From NCBI RefSeq assembly GCF_009759665.1, contig NZ_WQNE01000026.1:24355-88354 (forward strand): a stretch of DNA of 64,000 nt. Direction: 5' to 3'. The notes beneath the pieces were generated by a model. The model saw nothing but the letters and a program-made list of their open reading frames with translations, was not told where the DNA came from and did not search any database. Shown here in pieces: positions 26,457 to 35,570 of the stretch. Origin of the DNA: Bradyrhizobium cajani (lineage in GTDB: Bacteria > Pseudomonadota > Alphaproteobacteria > Rhizobiales > Xanthobacteraceae). The position numbers and the translations under genes are program-made. Each line of letters opens with the position of its first letter. Within the stretch, counting starts at the first letter, position 1.

Positions 26457-26987
26457 TCAGTCCACGGCCTTGGTCAGGCCAACGCGCATATCCTTGGCCA
26501 CGAAAACGCAGACACCGTCGGCAAGCACGCGGCCATCGGCAATTCCGAGCACCAGCTTGCCGCGCCGGACCATGCGCATGGCTACCTCGTAGCGCACGCA
26601 TCGTGTGTCGGGAGTGATGCTTCCGGTGACCTCCACCTCGCCGACGCCGATGGCGCGGCCTTTCCCCGGTGAGCCCGACCAGCCGAGCCAATAGCCGATC
26701 ATCTGCCACATCGCATCCAGGCCCAGGCTTCCCGGCATCATCGCGTCACCTTGAAAGTGACAAGCGAAGAACCAGTGGCCCGGCACAATGTCGAGCTCGC
26801 CGACGATATGGCCCTTGCCGAACTCGCCGCCGTCCATGCTGATCTCGGTGATGCGATCCATCATCAGCATGGGCGGGGCCGGCAATTGCGCATTGCCTGG
26901 GCCGAAATAGCCGCCTTCGCTCGATCTCAGCAGCTCGTCCCTGGTGTAGGACGGTTGCGGGGTATGAAAATCATGAGGGTTCGGCAA
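26457..26987 (-). CDS. fabA: FabA-type 3-hydroxyacyl-ACP dehydratase (TTG start)
   Basis: Dehydratase/isomerase of type II fatty-acid synthesis that makes the cis-3-decenoyl-ACP precursor of unsaturated fatty acids. At 176 residues it fits FabA (about 172). The segment GHWFFACHFQGDAMMPGSLG contains the catalytic His of the CHF motif, and LGLDAMWQMIGYWLGW supplies the catalytic Asp. The start is inferred as TTG at 26987 because GGAGGA (26997-27002) lies 9 nt upstream and the protein then begins LPNPHDFHTPQPSYTRDELL; longer frames add an unsupported leader. No fabB or irr gene is adjacent, unlike the usual fabA-fabB arrangement, so this may be a second, orphan copy. Confidence 0.9.
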   Translation of the reverse strand: MPNPHDFHTPQPSYTRDELLRSSEGGYFGPGNAQLPAPPMLMMDRITEISMDGGEFGKGHIVGELDIVPGHWFFACHFQGDAMMPGSLGLDAMWQMIGYWLGWSGSPGKGRAIGVGEVEVTGSITPDTRCVRYEVAMRMVRRGKLVLGIADGRVLADGVCVFVAKDMRVGLTKAVD

Positions 26988-27093
26988 GACGACAGGTCCT
27001 CCGGGTGCCCGCGGTGAGGCACCGTGAGGCGGATGTCGGTCGTGAGCTGAGAATGTCAAGCGTGGGCGGTTTTCAGCACGCGCGGCTTTCGCC

Positions 27094-28161
27094 TCACGCC
27101 ACCCGGCTGTGCGTCTCGATCGCGTATTCCGGATCGGCTTCGCAGATCACGCGGTTGCGACCGTTGCGCTTGGCGGCATAGAGACAGGCATCCGCACGCT
27201 CGATCAGAGCGTCGGTGTCGTCGTCCTGCTTGAGCATGGAGACGCCGACGGAGATGGTGACGCGACCGAGAATCTCGCCGGTGGATTTCTTCTTCAGCTC
27301 CTTCGCCATCACGGCGCGGCGGATGTGGTCGGCCACCGTGAGCGCCTGGCGCAGCGCCGTGTTGGGCAGCACGACGGCGAATTCCTCGCCGCCATAGCGA
27401 GCGGTGATGTCCTGGCCCTTGATGGTCTGCTTCAGCGACAGGCCGACGAGGCGCAGCACCTGGTCGCCGGTGAGGTGGCCGTAGGAATCGTTGAACGACT
27501 TGAAGTGATCGATGTCGAACAGCAGCAGCGACAGCGGCTCGCCCGAGGCCAGCGCGCTCTGCACGGCCATTCCGATCATGCGATCGAAATATTTGCGGTT
27601 GCCGAGACCCGTGAGCGGATCGGTCAGGCTCTCGGCGCGGATCGCCTCGAGGCTCTGCTGGAGATTGCTGATCTCGTTCTTCGACAGCATCAGGCGGCCT
27701 TCCAGCGCCCTATTGGTCTCGCGCATCTCGCTGGTCGAGCGCAGCAGCGTCTCGACGATCGACTTGATCTGTTCGCGACTCCTGGCCGACGCAAGTCTTT
27801 CGGTCGCAGTCGACAGGCTGGCGTCGTAGGAGCCGGTCATTCCGAGCGCTTCGCTCAACACCTTCATCACGTCGTCGATCTCGCCGATGACGCGCGCGCC
27901 GACCTTGTCGATACGGTCGGTGGTCTTGATGTGGGAGAGATACGTCTCGTAGATCTGCTCGAGATCGGCTTCGGTCAGCTTGCCGCTACGCGCCAGCGTC
28001 TCGTTGATGATCTTGTTGAGCGGGGCGTTATAGCCGGTGGCGTAGACGTACCAGATCTCGTAATTGCGGGGGATTGCGGTCTGCCGCAGCGAACGGATCT
28101 GACCGAGCGCCACTTCGGCGAACGCCATCGTGCGTTCGTGTTCGTCGAGCACCTTGACCAC
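27094..28161 (-). CDS. Diguanylate cyclase (GGDEF domain), soluble
   Basis: 355-residue cytoplasmic protein without membrane segments. The N-terminal half (about 1-170) is helical with no sensor family I recognise, ending in a probable coiled coil (about 140-180) that leads into the GGDEF domain: DPLTGLGNRKYFD, FDIDHFKSFNDSYGH (metal-binding Asp) and the active motif RYGGEEF at about 255-261. It should make c-di-GMP from two GTP. The usual RxxD inhibitory site five residues before GGEEF reads KGQD, so product inhibition may be weak. Start is GTG at 28161; a downstream ATG at residue 12 is an alternative. Confidence 0.92.
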   Translation of the reverse strand: MVKVLDEHERTMAFAEVALGQIRSLRQTAIPRNYEIWYVYATGYNAPLNKIINETLARSGKLTEADLEQIYETYLSHIKTTDRIDKVGARVIGEIDDVMKVLSEALGMTGSYDASLSTATERLASARSREQIKSIVETLLRSTSEMRETNRALEGRLMLSKNEISNLQQSLEAIRAESLTDPLTGLGNRKYFDRMIGMAVQSALASGEPLSLLLFDIDHFKSFNDSYGHLTGDQVLRLVGLSLKQTIKGQDITARYGGEEFAVVLPNTALRQALTVADHIRRAVMAKELKKKSTGEILGRVTISVGVSMLKQDDDTDALIERADACLYAAKRNGRNRVICEADPEYAIETHSRVA

Positions 28162-28326
28162 GGAACATACCCCACAGCGGTCGGTGCGCCATCGACCGCA
28201 GCAATGCTTAAATTATGTTCGTAGGCTAACGGACGATCGTGAACGACCCGTAAATATACGTTCACGAATGCATCCAAAAAATTGCGTAGCGGCCTTTCTC
28301 AACCAAACCTGAAGCGCGTCGGCGCT

Positions 28327-29841
28327 TCAGGCGCCGGCGGGAGAGCGCACCGGCCGCAGCAGAAACGCTGGAAGATGCGAGTGATCGCCGGGCTCGGTAT
28401 CGACCTCGCGCTGGCGGCGCGGCTCGGGGCGGCCGATCGAGGGCACATGCGACGTGTTGGCCTGAGCGCGCGCGCCGTGACGCGGCTCGGATGCGCGCTT
28501 CTCTTCAGAGCGATGCCTTGCTTCAGACGGCTGTCTTGCGTCCGAGGAATGCCGTGCTTCGGAAGCATGCCGTGCCTCGCCGCGCGCCTCGCGCAGCTCG
28601 TGGCTGCGCTCCCGGTCGCGGCCGCGCTGCGGCTTGCCGCGTCCGCCGCGCGAACGCTCACGGCCGCGTTGCTCGCGCGGACGCTCGGTCGCATCGGAGG
28701 CCGTAGCGTGGACTTCATAGTCGCCTTCGGCGCGCGGAATGCTCTGGCCGATCAGCTTCTCGATCGCCGCCATCGACTTCTGGTCGAGCGGCGTCACGAT
28801 CGAGATCGCGGTGCCGGTGCGGCCGGCGCGTCCCGTACGGCCGATGCGGTGGACGTAGTCGTCGGCGTGGTGCGGAACGTCGAAATTGAAGACGTGGCTG
28901 ACTTCGGGAATGTCGAGACCGCGGGCGGCGACGTCGGAGGCGACGAGGAGGGGCAATTCGCCTTTCCGGAACTGGTCGAGCGCGGCCATGCGAGCCGGCT
29001 GATCCATATCGCCGTGCAGTGCGCCGACGCTGAAGCCGTGCTTCTGAAGCGATTTGTGAACGATCGCGACTTCACGCTTGCGATTGCAGAAGATGATCGC
29101 GTTCTTGAGGTCCTTGGCCTCGCGCAGCAGCCTGCGGAGCAGCTCACGCTTCTCATGCGCCTCGCGCCCGGCGGGCACCTGGGCCTGCGTGACGGTCACG
29201 GCGGTGGTTGCGGGCTTGGAGACCTCGACCTTCTGCGGATTGTGCAGGAAGGCTTCGGTGATGCGCCGGATCTCCGGCGGCATGGTCGCGGTGAAGAACA
29301 GGGTCTGCCGGGTGAAGGGAACGAGCTTGCAGATGCGCTCGATGTCGGGAATGAAGCCCATGTCCAGCATGCGGTCGGCTTCGTCGATGACGAGCAGCTC
29401 GACGCCGGTGAGCAGGAGGCCGCCGCGCTCGGTGTGGTCGAGCAGGCGGCCGGGAGTGGCGATCAGCACGTCGACGCCGCGCATCAGCTTGGCATCCTGG
29501 TCACCGAAGGAAACGCCACCGATCAGCAGGGCGACGTTGAGCTTCTGGCCGGCGCCGTAGCGATCGAAGTTTTCCTTCACCTGCGCCGCGAGCTCGCGGG
29601 TCGGCTCCAGGATCAGCGTGCGCGGCATGCGCGCGCGGGCACGACCCTTTTCGAGGATGGTGAGCATTGGCAGCACGAAGGCCGCGGTCTTGCCGGTGCC
29701 GGTCTGGGCGATGCCGAGCACGTCCTTGCGTGCGAGGACGTGGGGGATCGCCTGTTCCTGGATGGGGGTGGGGTTGGTGTAACCGGTGGCCGCCACTGCG
29801 GCGAGGACTTTTTCGGACAGTCCGAGATTTGAAAAGGACAT
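28327..29841 (-). CDS. rhlE: DEAD-box RNA helicase, RhlE type
   Basis: 504-residue ATP-dependent RNA helicase. Motifs in order: Q motif PTPIQEQAIP, I AQTGTGKT, Ia PTRELA, Ib TPGR, II DEAD (VIDEADRMLDMGF), III TAT in FFTATMP, V ARGLDIP, VI HRIGRTGRAGRTG. After about residue 380 comes a basic, low-complexity tail with repeated Glu-Ala-Arg-His units (for example EARHSSDARQPSEARH), typical of RNA-annealing extensions. Likely acts in ribosome assembly or mRNA turnover and cold adaptation. Downstream of it lies the GGDEF gene on the same strand (165-bp gap). Confidence 0.96.
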   Translation of the reverse strand: MSFSNLGLSEKVLAAVAATGYTNPTPIQEQAIPHVLARKDVLGIAQTGTGKTAAFVLPMLTILEKGRARARMPRTLILEPTRELAAQVKENFDRYGAGQKLNVALLIGGVSFGDQDAKLMRGVDVLIATPGRLLDHTERGGLLLTGVELLVIDEADRMLDMGFIPDIERICKLVPFTRQTLFFTATMPPEIRRITEAFLHNPQKVEVSKPATTAVTVTQAQVPAGREAHEKRELLRRLLREAKDLKNAIIFCNRKREVAIVHKSLQKHGFSVGALHGDMDQPARMAALDQFRKGELPLLVASDVAARGLDIPEVSHVFNFDVPHHADDYVHRIGRTGRAGRTGTAISIVTPLDQKSMAAIEKLIGQSIPRAEGDYEVHATASDATERPREQRGRERSRGGRGKPQRGRDRERSHELREARGEARHASEARHSSDARQPSEARHRSEEKRASEPRHGARAQANTSHVPSIGRPEPRRQREVDTEPGDHSHLPAFLLRPVRSPAGA

Positions 29842-30052
29842 TGAGCCTCTGGTCGAAACCGCCGTTCGGAATCGAGGGTAAAAAGGCTGTCGCGCTCCAC
29901 CCCGAAACGGCGCGCTCTCAAAGAAGCTGGGGGTGCTGACTCACGCGGACAAAGCGCAAGGCCCAGGAATCGCTCTTCGACCTGAGCCGCGTCGCCCCGG
30001 AACATAGGGCGGAATCGGCCAAAGTCAATGGAGCAGGCGCGGGAAGGTCCTA

Positions 30053-30069
30053 AAAAACCTGAGGTTTTT
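30053..30069. terminator. AT-rich hairpin downstream of the AraC-family gene
   Basis: AAAAACC-TGA-GGTTTTT, a 7-bp stem with a three-base loop, about 60 bp after the AraC-family stop on the minus strand. The T-run needed for intrinsic termination is part of the stem. The rest of the 29842-30128 gap (287 bp) should carry the helicase promoter, for which no clear hexamers are seen. Confidence 0.5.
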
Positions 30070-30128
30070 GCCCAAATAGCGGGCGCGGCTCGGCTTTTCC
30101 GGCTCCGGCTGCCGGTCGGTCGCAGCCG

Positions 30129-31100
30129 TCATCGCGGCGGCTCAGAACCTTCCGAGCCCCGGGCACGGAAATCGCCGGGCGCCATGCCGTAGGCGGCGTT
30201 GAAGACCCGGTAATAGGTCGCAAGGCTTTCGAAGCCGCAGGAGGTCGCGATGTCTGCGATCAGACGTTCGGGCGCCTCGCGCATCATGCGGCGACTCTGC
30301 TTCAGGCGCTCGTTCGTCACGGTCTGCGAGAAGCTCTTCTCCGCGGCTTCGAACAGCATGTGCAGGTGACGGACGGAGACGCCGAGCAGGTCGGCCACCA
30401 TCGTCGGCGCCAGATTCGGGTCTTGCAGATGCCGCTCGATCAGGCGCCGCGCCTGGGCGAGACGGGCGGTCCGCAGCGCGGCCTGTCCGCGCCGGCTGCC
30501 GGGCCGCACGATGCCGCGCTCGATCAGCGCCAGATGGGCCAAGGCCTGGACGAGGGAGGCTGCATCGACGGGACCGTCGTCGCCGGCAGCCTCACCGAGA
30601 TCGGCAAAACAGGCCGCGAGAAGGGGCGCCAAAGCGTGGTCATTGAAGGTCTTCGGCGCCAGCTCGCGCATGCGCTTGTCCTGTGCCGGGATACGGCCCA
30701 TGGGAATCTTCAGGATGCGCAGATGGAAGCCCCCGGCACCGAGCGGCGCCGTGCGGTAGGACAGATCGGTATGGCTGGTGGCGAAGCTGCCGTTGGCGAT
30801 CGCAAAGTCGGCGCTGCGCATGCCGCCGAACCAGCCGCCGCTGCCAAGCTGCTGGTAGACGCAGATGCTGTCGCCGGGCGCGTAGGCGATGTCGGACTTG
30901 CTGCGTTCGACCGTGTACTGCGAGGCCTTCAGCTCGACGAGACCGGCACCGCCGATCTGGCGCAGCGAGAACTCGCCGAAAAAATCCGCGCGCCTGTCGC
31001 GCTCGAGTTCGGCGGTGACGCCGAACAGGCCCTTGGCGCGGATCTCGCGCCAATAGTCGAAGCGATCATGCGGCTCGACCTCGTCGGTACACCAGTACAT
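30129..31100 (-). CDS. AraC-family transcriptional regulator
   Basis: 323-residue regulator with an N-terminal AraC-binding-like sensing domain (about 1-190; DYWREIRAKGLFGVTAELE, FHLRILKIPMGRI) and a C-terminal double helix-turn-helix DNA-binding domain (about 220-320) ending with CGFESLATYYRVFNAAYGMAPGDFR, the AraC/XylS signature. Start MYWCTDEVEPHDRFDYW at 31100 chosen on fit to the family; the frame extends 20 codons upstream. Divergent from the caspase-like gene, with 197 bp between the starts. Effector and targets unknown. Confidence 0.9.
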   Translation of the reverse strand: MYWCTDEVEPHDRFDYWREIRAKGLFGVTAELERDRRADFFGEFSLRQIGGAGLVELKASQYTVERSKSDIAYAPGDSICVYQQLGSGGWFGGMRSADFAIANGSFATSHTDLSYRTAPLGAGGFHLRILKIPMGRIPAQDKRMRELAPKTFNDHALAPLLAACFADLGEAAGDDGPVDAASLVQALAHLALIERGIVRPGSRRGQAALRTARLAQARRLIERHLQDPNLAPTMVADLLGVSVRHLHMLFEAAEKSFSQTVTNERLKQSRRMMREAPERLIADIATSCGFESLATYYRVFNAAYGMAPGDFRARGSEGSEPPR

Positions 31101-31297
31101 GGCAGCCCTCGCTTCCACGGAATTGCCCCAGAAAAAGCAGATTCCAGCGCAATCTGCCATAGTCCAGATGATGAAACCGGTGGCCTCGGCGGTTGAACCG
31201 GCGATGTTGCTGGGCCGACTATCACATCAACGGCAGGGGTTCCCAACGATCCGTTCGCGGGAGCCGGCGTGGGCCGTTTGCAGCGGGAACTTTTGCG

Positions 31298-32815
31298 ATG
31301 ACGCGTCGGCTCCTCGGAATCCTTGCGGCGCTCGGTCTGGCGGCGAGCCTGACCGGCTTCGCGCTTCCTGCGCATGCCGAAAAGCGCGTTGCGCTCGTCG
31401 TCGGCAATAACGATTACAAGCACGTCCCGAAACTGCTCAAGGCGGTCAACGACGCCCGCACCATGGGCGACACGCTCAAGCAACTCGGTTTCTCGGTGAT
31501 GGTGGCCGAGAATCAGAACCGGCAGCAATTCTCCGAGACGCTGCTTGCCTTCGACAAGGCAATCGAGCCAGGCGACACCGCGTTCTTCTTCTTCGCCGGC
31601 CACGGTTTCGAGATCGCGGGCCAGAACTATCTGCTGCCGACCGACGTGCCAGCGGCGACGGAAGGCCAGGAAGAGCTGGTGCGCGACGCCTCGATCCTGG
31701 CCGATCGCATCGTCGAGCGCCTTCAGAACAAGAAGGCGCGGACCTCGATCCTGGTGTTTGACGCCTGCCGCAACAACCCGTTCGAGCGCGCCGGCACCCG
31801 CGCAGTGGCGGGTGGTGGCGGGCTGGCGCCGATGGTGCAACTGCCCGAAGGCGTGTTCTCGGTGTTCTCCGCAGGTCCCCGCCAGACCGCGCTCGATCGC
31901 CTCTCCAACGACGACGCCAACCCCAATTCGGTGTTTACGCGCACCTTCGCCAAGCAGCTGCTCGAGCCCGGGGATAACCTTGTGCAGGTGGCGCAGCGCA
32001 CCCGCCGTCTGGTCAGCGAGATGGCCGAGACCGTCAGGCACAAGCAGGTGCCGGTCTATTTCGACCAGATGGTCGACGACGTCTTCCTCAGCGGCGCTAC
32101 CAAGGACGCGGCGAGCGCGCGTCCGGCTGATCCGTCGCCACAGAAGGTCGCGGCGCTGCCGCCGGTATCGGTGCCGCGTGTGCCGAAAGAGGAGACCACC
32201 AACGCGCCGATCGCGAGCTTCTCGCGGCACAATGGCGGCTGGAGCGTCGTGTTCTCCTTCGCCGATCCGACGCTCGGCATTTCCTGGCGTATGGCCGGGA
32301 AGGGCGATTTCCGCGAGACCGGCTTCATCGACACGCTCGATCCGCGCACGCGCAAGCGGATGCCGAACCCCTCGATCGAGCTGCCTCCGGATGCGGCCGC
32401 CGGCACGATCGAGGTCCGCTATGTCGATCAGTCCGGCGAGATGAAGGGGCCGTTCCCGATCAGGTTCGATCCCGAGGCCGCCCTGATCCGCGACCAGCGC
32501 AAGATCCTCGACATGACCTCGACCAGCTGGCTGTCGTTCCGCGAGTTCAATGGACTGCTGGTTTATTACACGCACCTCGTGTCCTACCGCTGCGCCATCC
32601 GCGAAGTGCGCATCGGCATCGACACCGCCGTTCCCAACCAGGTGCTGAAGATGCCGAACTGCGACATGCGCGACCCCAGCGCGATCACCGCCAGCATGCC
32701 GCTCTACATGAAACTCGCCCCGGCCACGCAGTTCGTCTCGGTGGAGCTGACCTATCGCGACGGCAGCGTGTCGGAGATCAAGAGTTTCCGCGCCGCCAAC
32801 CGCAGCAACAACTGA
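31298..32815 (+). CDS. Exported caspase-family (C14) peptidase-like protein
   Basis: 505-residue protein with a clear signal peptide (MTRRLLGILAALGLAASLTG, cut near AHAE-K), so it acts in the periplasm or outside. Residues 28-260 form a caspase p20-like domain: KRVALVVGNNDYKHVPKL start, catalytic His in FFFAGHGFE at about 102 and catalytic Cys in VFDACRNNPF at about 157. Residues about 300-505 form a second, beta-rich region with two Cys (SYRCAIREV and MPNCDMRD) for which I recognise no family. The ATG at 31298 starts the signal peptide; the frame continues upstream without hydrophobic sequence. Substrate unknown; bacterial orthocaspases usually cut after Arg/Lys. Confidence 0.9.
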   Translation: MTRRLLGILAALGLAASLTGFALPAHAEKRVALVVGNNDYKHVPKLLKAVNDARTMGDTLKQLGFSVMVAENQNRQQFSETLLAFDKAIEPGDTAFFFFAGHGFEIAGQNYLLPTDVPAATEGQEELVRDASILADRIVERLQNKKARTSILVFDACRNNPFERAGTRAVAGGGGLAPMVQLPEGVFSVFSAGPRQTALDRLSNDDANPNSVFTRTFAKQLLEPGDNLVQVAQRTRRLVSEMAETVRHKQVPVYFDQMVDDVFLSGATKDAASARPADPSPQKVAALPPVSVPRVPKEETTNAPIASFSRHNGGWSVVFSFADPTLGISWRMAGKGDFRETGFIDTLDPRTRKRMPNPSIELPPDAAAGTIEVRYVDQSGEMKGPFPIRFDPEAALIRDQRKILDMTSTSWLSFREFNGLLVYYTHLVSYRCAIREVRIGIDTAVPNQVLKMPNCDMRDPSAITASMPLYMKLAPATQFVSVELTYRDGSVSEIKSFRAANRSNN

Positions 32816-32849
32816 GCGGGTTCGGCGCCGATCCGGCGGGCCAGCCGCG

Positions 32850-33137
32850 CTATTGGCGTTGCTTCCGGAAGAAGCGCTTGATGGATTCGATGGCCTCGAT
32901 CAGGGGAGGCGCGAGCGAAAAGAACGTTCCCATGGCGATCGAGATGATCACGTGGCGGAGCAGGAGCTTCTCCTCCTGTTCCTCGAACGGATAGCCATTC
33001 TGGTCGATCCGCACCGGGGCAAGTGCGCCCGTGTCCTGCGAAGTCGCCTTACGCGGCTTGCGCGGGGGGATCATGATCAAGACGAAAAGCACGTTGATCA
33101 GGATCCAGATGCCAAGCAGTATGAGAATAGTCCGCAC
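32850..33137 (-). CDS. Small membrane protein of unknown function
   Basis: 95 residues from a GTG at 33137 with CAGGACG upstream. An N-terminal membrane helix (TILILLGIWILINVLFVLIM) is followed by a basic patch (PPRKPRKA), a hydrophilic middle and a second weaker hydrophobic stretch (HVIISIAMGTFFSLAPPLIE), ending with a basic tail. No family recognised. Convergent with the caspase-like gene (34-bp gap). Confidence 0.6.
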   Translation of the reverse strand: MRTILILLGIWILINVLFVLIMIPPRKPRKATSQDTGALAPVRIDQNGYPFEEQEEKLLLRHVIISIAMGTFFSLAPPLIEAIESIKRFFRKQRQ

Positions 33138-33249
33138 CGCAACGTCCTGAAAGAAATAGAAATCTCGGCCACGCTACTGTTCATTCGGCAATGCGGCAAA
33201 TTAAATCCTGCCTGCTGCACTGCGGTAGCGACGAAAGTGGTAAGCGAGG

Positions 33250-34509
33250 ATGCTGAACGGAGATATGCCAGCGACGGCAGAAGGTCACTCCGTTAAATCA
33301 CGGTGTTGTATCGTCGGCGGCGGGCCGGCCGGTATGATGCTGGGTTATCTCTTGGCGCGCGCCGGCCTCGAGGTCGTGGTGCTGGAGAAGCACGCGGACT
33401 TCTTCCGCGACTTTCGCGGCGACACCGTGCATCCCTCGACGCTCCAGGTGATGGACGAGCTTGGCCTGATCGATGCCTTCCTCAAGCTTCCGCATCAGCG
33501 GTTGCAGAAGATGGACGGCCTGTTCGGCGGCACGCCGGTGCGAATCGCCGATCTCGGCCGGCTCCATACAAAGTACCCCTTCATCGCCTTCATGCCGCAA
33601 TGGGACTTCCTGAATTTCCTGCGCGAGGCCGGCCGGCGCTTCATCTCGCTCAAGGTCATGATGAACACCGAGGCCATCGACCTGATCCGCCGTGGCGAGA
33701 CGATCGCCGGCGTGCGCGCGAATACCCCTGACGGGCCGATCGACATCGAGGCCGATCTCACCATCGCCTGCGACGGCCGGCATTCGACCGTGCGCGAGCG
33801 CGCCGGCCTCGCGGTGGAGGAGATCGGCGCGCCGATGGACGTGCTGTGGTTCCGAGCCGGCCGCAAGGCGGACGAGACCGAAAACCTGTTCGCACGCGTC
33901 GAGCCGGGCAAGATGATGATCACCTTCGACCGCGGCGACTATTGGCAATGCGCCTATGTCATCGCCAAGGGGCAATATGATGCGGTGAAGGCGAGGGGAT
34001 TGCAGGCGCTGCTCGACGACGTCGTGCGCATGGCGCCGGTCCTGAAGAGCGGCATTGCCGATGTGAAGAGCTTTGACGACGTCAAGCTGCTCACTGTCGC
34101 GATCAACCGCCTGACGCGCTGGACGCGGCCCGGCCTGCTTCTCATCGGCGACGCCGCGCATGCGATGTCGCCGGTCGGCGGCGTCGGCGTCAATCTCGCC
34201 GTGCAGGACGCGGTCGCGACCGCAAACCTGCTCGCGGACAAGCTTCAGCACGGTTGCCCCTCCGAGGACGAGCTCGATGCCGTGCGTCGCCGGCGCGAAT
34301 TCCCGGTGAGGATGACGCAGCGGATGCAGGTGATCGTGCAGAACAACATCATCAGCGGCGCCTTGCAGGGCGGCGATCGGCCGCTGCAGGTGCCGCTGAT
34401 CGTGCGCCTCATCACCGCGCTGCCATGGCTACAGGGCATTCCGGCGCGCCTGCTTGCGCTCGGGGTGCGGCCCGAGCATGTGCATTCGAAGGCCGCGCCG
34501 GCCGCGTAG
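33250..34509 (+). CDS. FAD-dependent monooxygenase, PheA/TfdB/UbiH type
   Basis: 419-residue group A flavoprotein hydroxylase. Motifs: dinucleotide-binding CIVGGGPAGMMLGYLLARAG at about residue 19-38 with ELEKH-like VVLEKH, the DG motif TIACDGRHSTVRERAG at about 170, and the second FAD motif LLLIGDAAHAMSPVGGVGVN at about 297. It uses NAD(P)H and O2 to hydroxylate an aromatic or similar substrate, not identified here. The start at 33250 has an AGCGAGG directly before the ATG; another in-frame ATG lies at 33265 and neither has ideal spacing. Confidence 0.9.
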   Translation: MLNGDMPATAEGHSVKSRCCIVGGGPAGMMLGYLLARAGLEVVVLEKHADFFRDFRGDTVHPSTLQVMDELGLIDAFLKLPHQRLQKMDGLFGGTPVRIADLGRLHTKYPFIAFMPQWDFLNFLREAGRRFISLKVMMNTEAIDLIRRGETIAGVRANTPDGPIDIEADLTIACDGRHSTVRERAGLAVEEIGAPMDVLWFRAGRKADETENLFARVEPGKMMITFDRGDYWQCAYVIAKGQYDAVKARGLQALLDDVVRMAPVLKSGIADVKSFDDVKLLTVAINRLTRWTRPGLLLIGDAAHAMSPVGGVGVNLAVQDAVATANLLADKLQHGCPSEDELDAVRRRREFPVRMTQRMQVIVQNNIISGALQGGDRPLQVPLIVRLITALPWLQGIPARLLALGVRPEHVHSKAAPAA

Positions 34510-34688
34510 CGCAACTGCCCGGTAGGGATAATGTCGCGTTAAGTCGCGCACGGCGCGTTGCGTGCGCGCAACAGCGCAAACGGATTCAGGGCGCGCGGCT
34601 TGCCAATCCGGCGTCTTAACTTTCTTGATTCGAATTTTAGTAAGATCTGCGTGTGAGCGTGCGCCCATCAAAGGACACGGGGTGTACC

Positions 34689-35462
34689 ATGCGTAACAAG
34701 TTGATTGCTGCCTTCGCCTGCACGACCGCTCTGGTTTCGAGCGGCGCTGCTTCCGCCGCCGATCTCGGTGCGCGCTATACGAAGGCGCCCGCCTATGTCG
34801 AGCCGCTGTTCACCTGGACCGGTTTCTATGTCGGCGGACACATCGGTGGCGCCTGGACCAACGAGCAGTTCATCAACAATGGAAACGGTGCGCCGTTCGC
34901 CGATCTCTCGCCGGGCGAAGGCTTCCGTCAGCGCAAGTCGGGCGTCATGGGCGGCGCGCAGATCGGCTACAACTGGCAGGCCAACAACTACGTGTTCGGC
35001 ATGGAAGGCACGATCTCCGGTCTCGACAACCATGGCTCGTTCGTGAACACCGTGTTTGGTACGGGCCTCGACGATCAGTTCAGCTGGCGCGCAAACGTGC
35101 TTGCGACGGTGGTCGGTCGCGCCGGTTTTGCCGTGCAGAACAACCTCTTCTACATCAAGGGCGGCTACGCCGGCGTGAATAATCGTCTCTCGGTGGTCGA
35201 CAACGTTGCGAACCCGTCGACGGGTTCGGGCGGTCAGACCCACTGGGCCAACGGCTGGACCGTCGGTGCCGGCTGGGAATATGGCGTGACCCGCAACTGG
35301 ATCGTCGGCCTCGAATACAACTACGCGGCCTTCGGCAGCCAGACCTATCAGCTCGGCGGCACCTCGGGCAATTACACCTTCGATGCCAAGCCCCGCGACA
35401 TCCAATGGGCGGTCGTGCGCGCGAGCTACAAGTTCGACGCGCCGGTCATCGCGCGCTACTGA
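34689..35462 (+). CDS. Omp25/RopB-type outer-membrane beta-barrel protein
   Basis: 257 residues with a signal peptide (MRNKLIAAFACTTALVSSGA, cut after ASAA-DLGARY). The mature protein starts with the rhizobial porin-like signature FTWTGFYVGGHIGGAW and ends with the strand WAVVRASYKFDAPVIARY whose last residue is aromatic, as needed for BAM recognition. About eight beta strands expected. Such proteins stabilise the outer membrane and are surface-exposed. Start at 34689 begins the signal peptide; the upstream in-frame ATG adds a non-hydrophobic leader. Followed by a strong intrinsic terminator. Confidence 0.93.
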   Translation: MRNKLIAAFACTTALVSSGAASAADLGARYTKAPAYVEPLFTWTGFYVGGHIGGAWTNEQFINNGNGAPFADLSPGEGFRQRKSGVMGGAQIGYNWQANNYVFGMEGTISGLDNHGSFVNTVFGTGLDDQFSWRANVLATVVGRAGFAVQNNLFYIKGGYAGVNNRLSVVDNVANPSTGSGGQTHWANGWTVGAGWEYGVTRNWIVGLEYNYAAFGSQTYQLGGTSGNYTFDAKPRDIQWAVVRASYKFDAPVIARY

Positions 35463-35509
35463 GCTACGAACGACCAATCAGCAAAAGAAGACGATCTCTG
35501 CCAAATTCA

Positions 35510-35540
35510 AAGCCCCGGCATCGCCGGGGCTTCTTTTTTT
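35510..35540 (+). terminator. Intrinsic terminator of the Omp25-type gene
   Basis: AAGCCCCGGC-ATC-GCCGGGGCTT followed by TCTTTTTTT: a 10-bp GC-rich stem and a T-run, 48 bp after the stop codon. Confidence 0.95.
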
Positions 35541-35570
35541 GCGTGCAAGGTTCTCGCGTGCAGGACAGGC

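Noticed and set aside
33265-33300. Alternative start for the FAD monooxygenase at the second ATG
   Set aside because: GGAG before it is only 2 nt away; not clearly better than the first ATG, so the longer form was kept.
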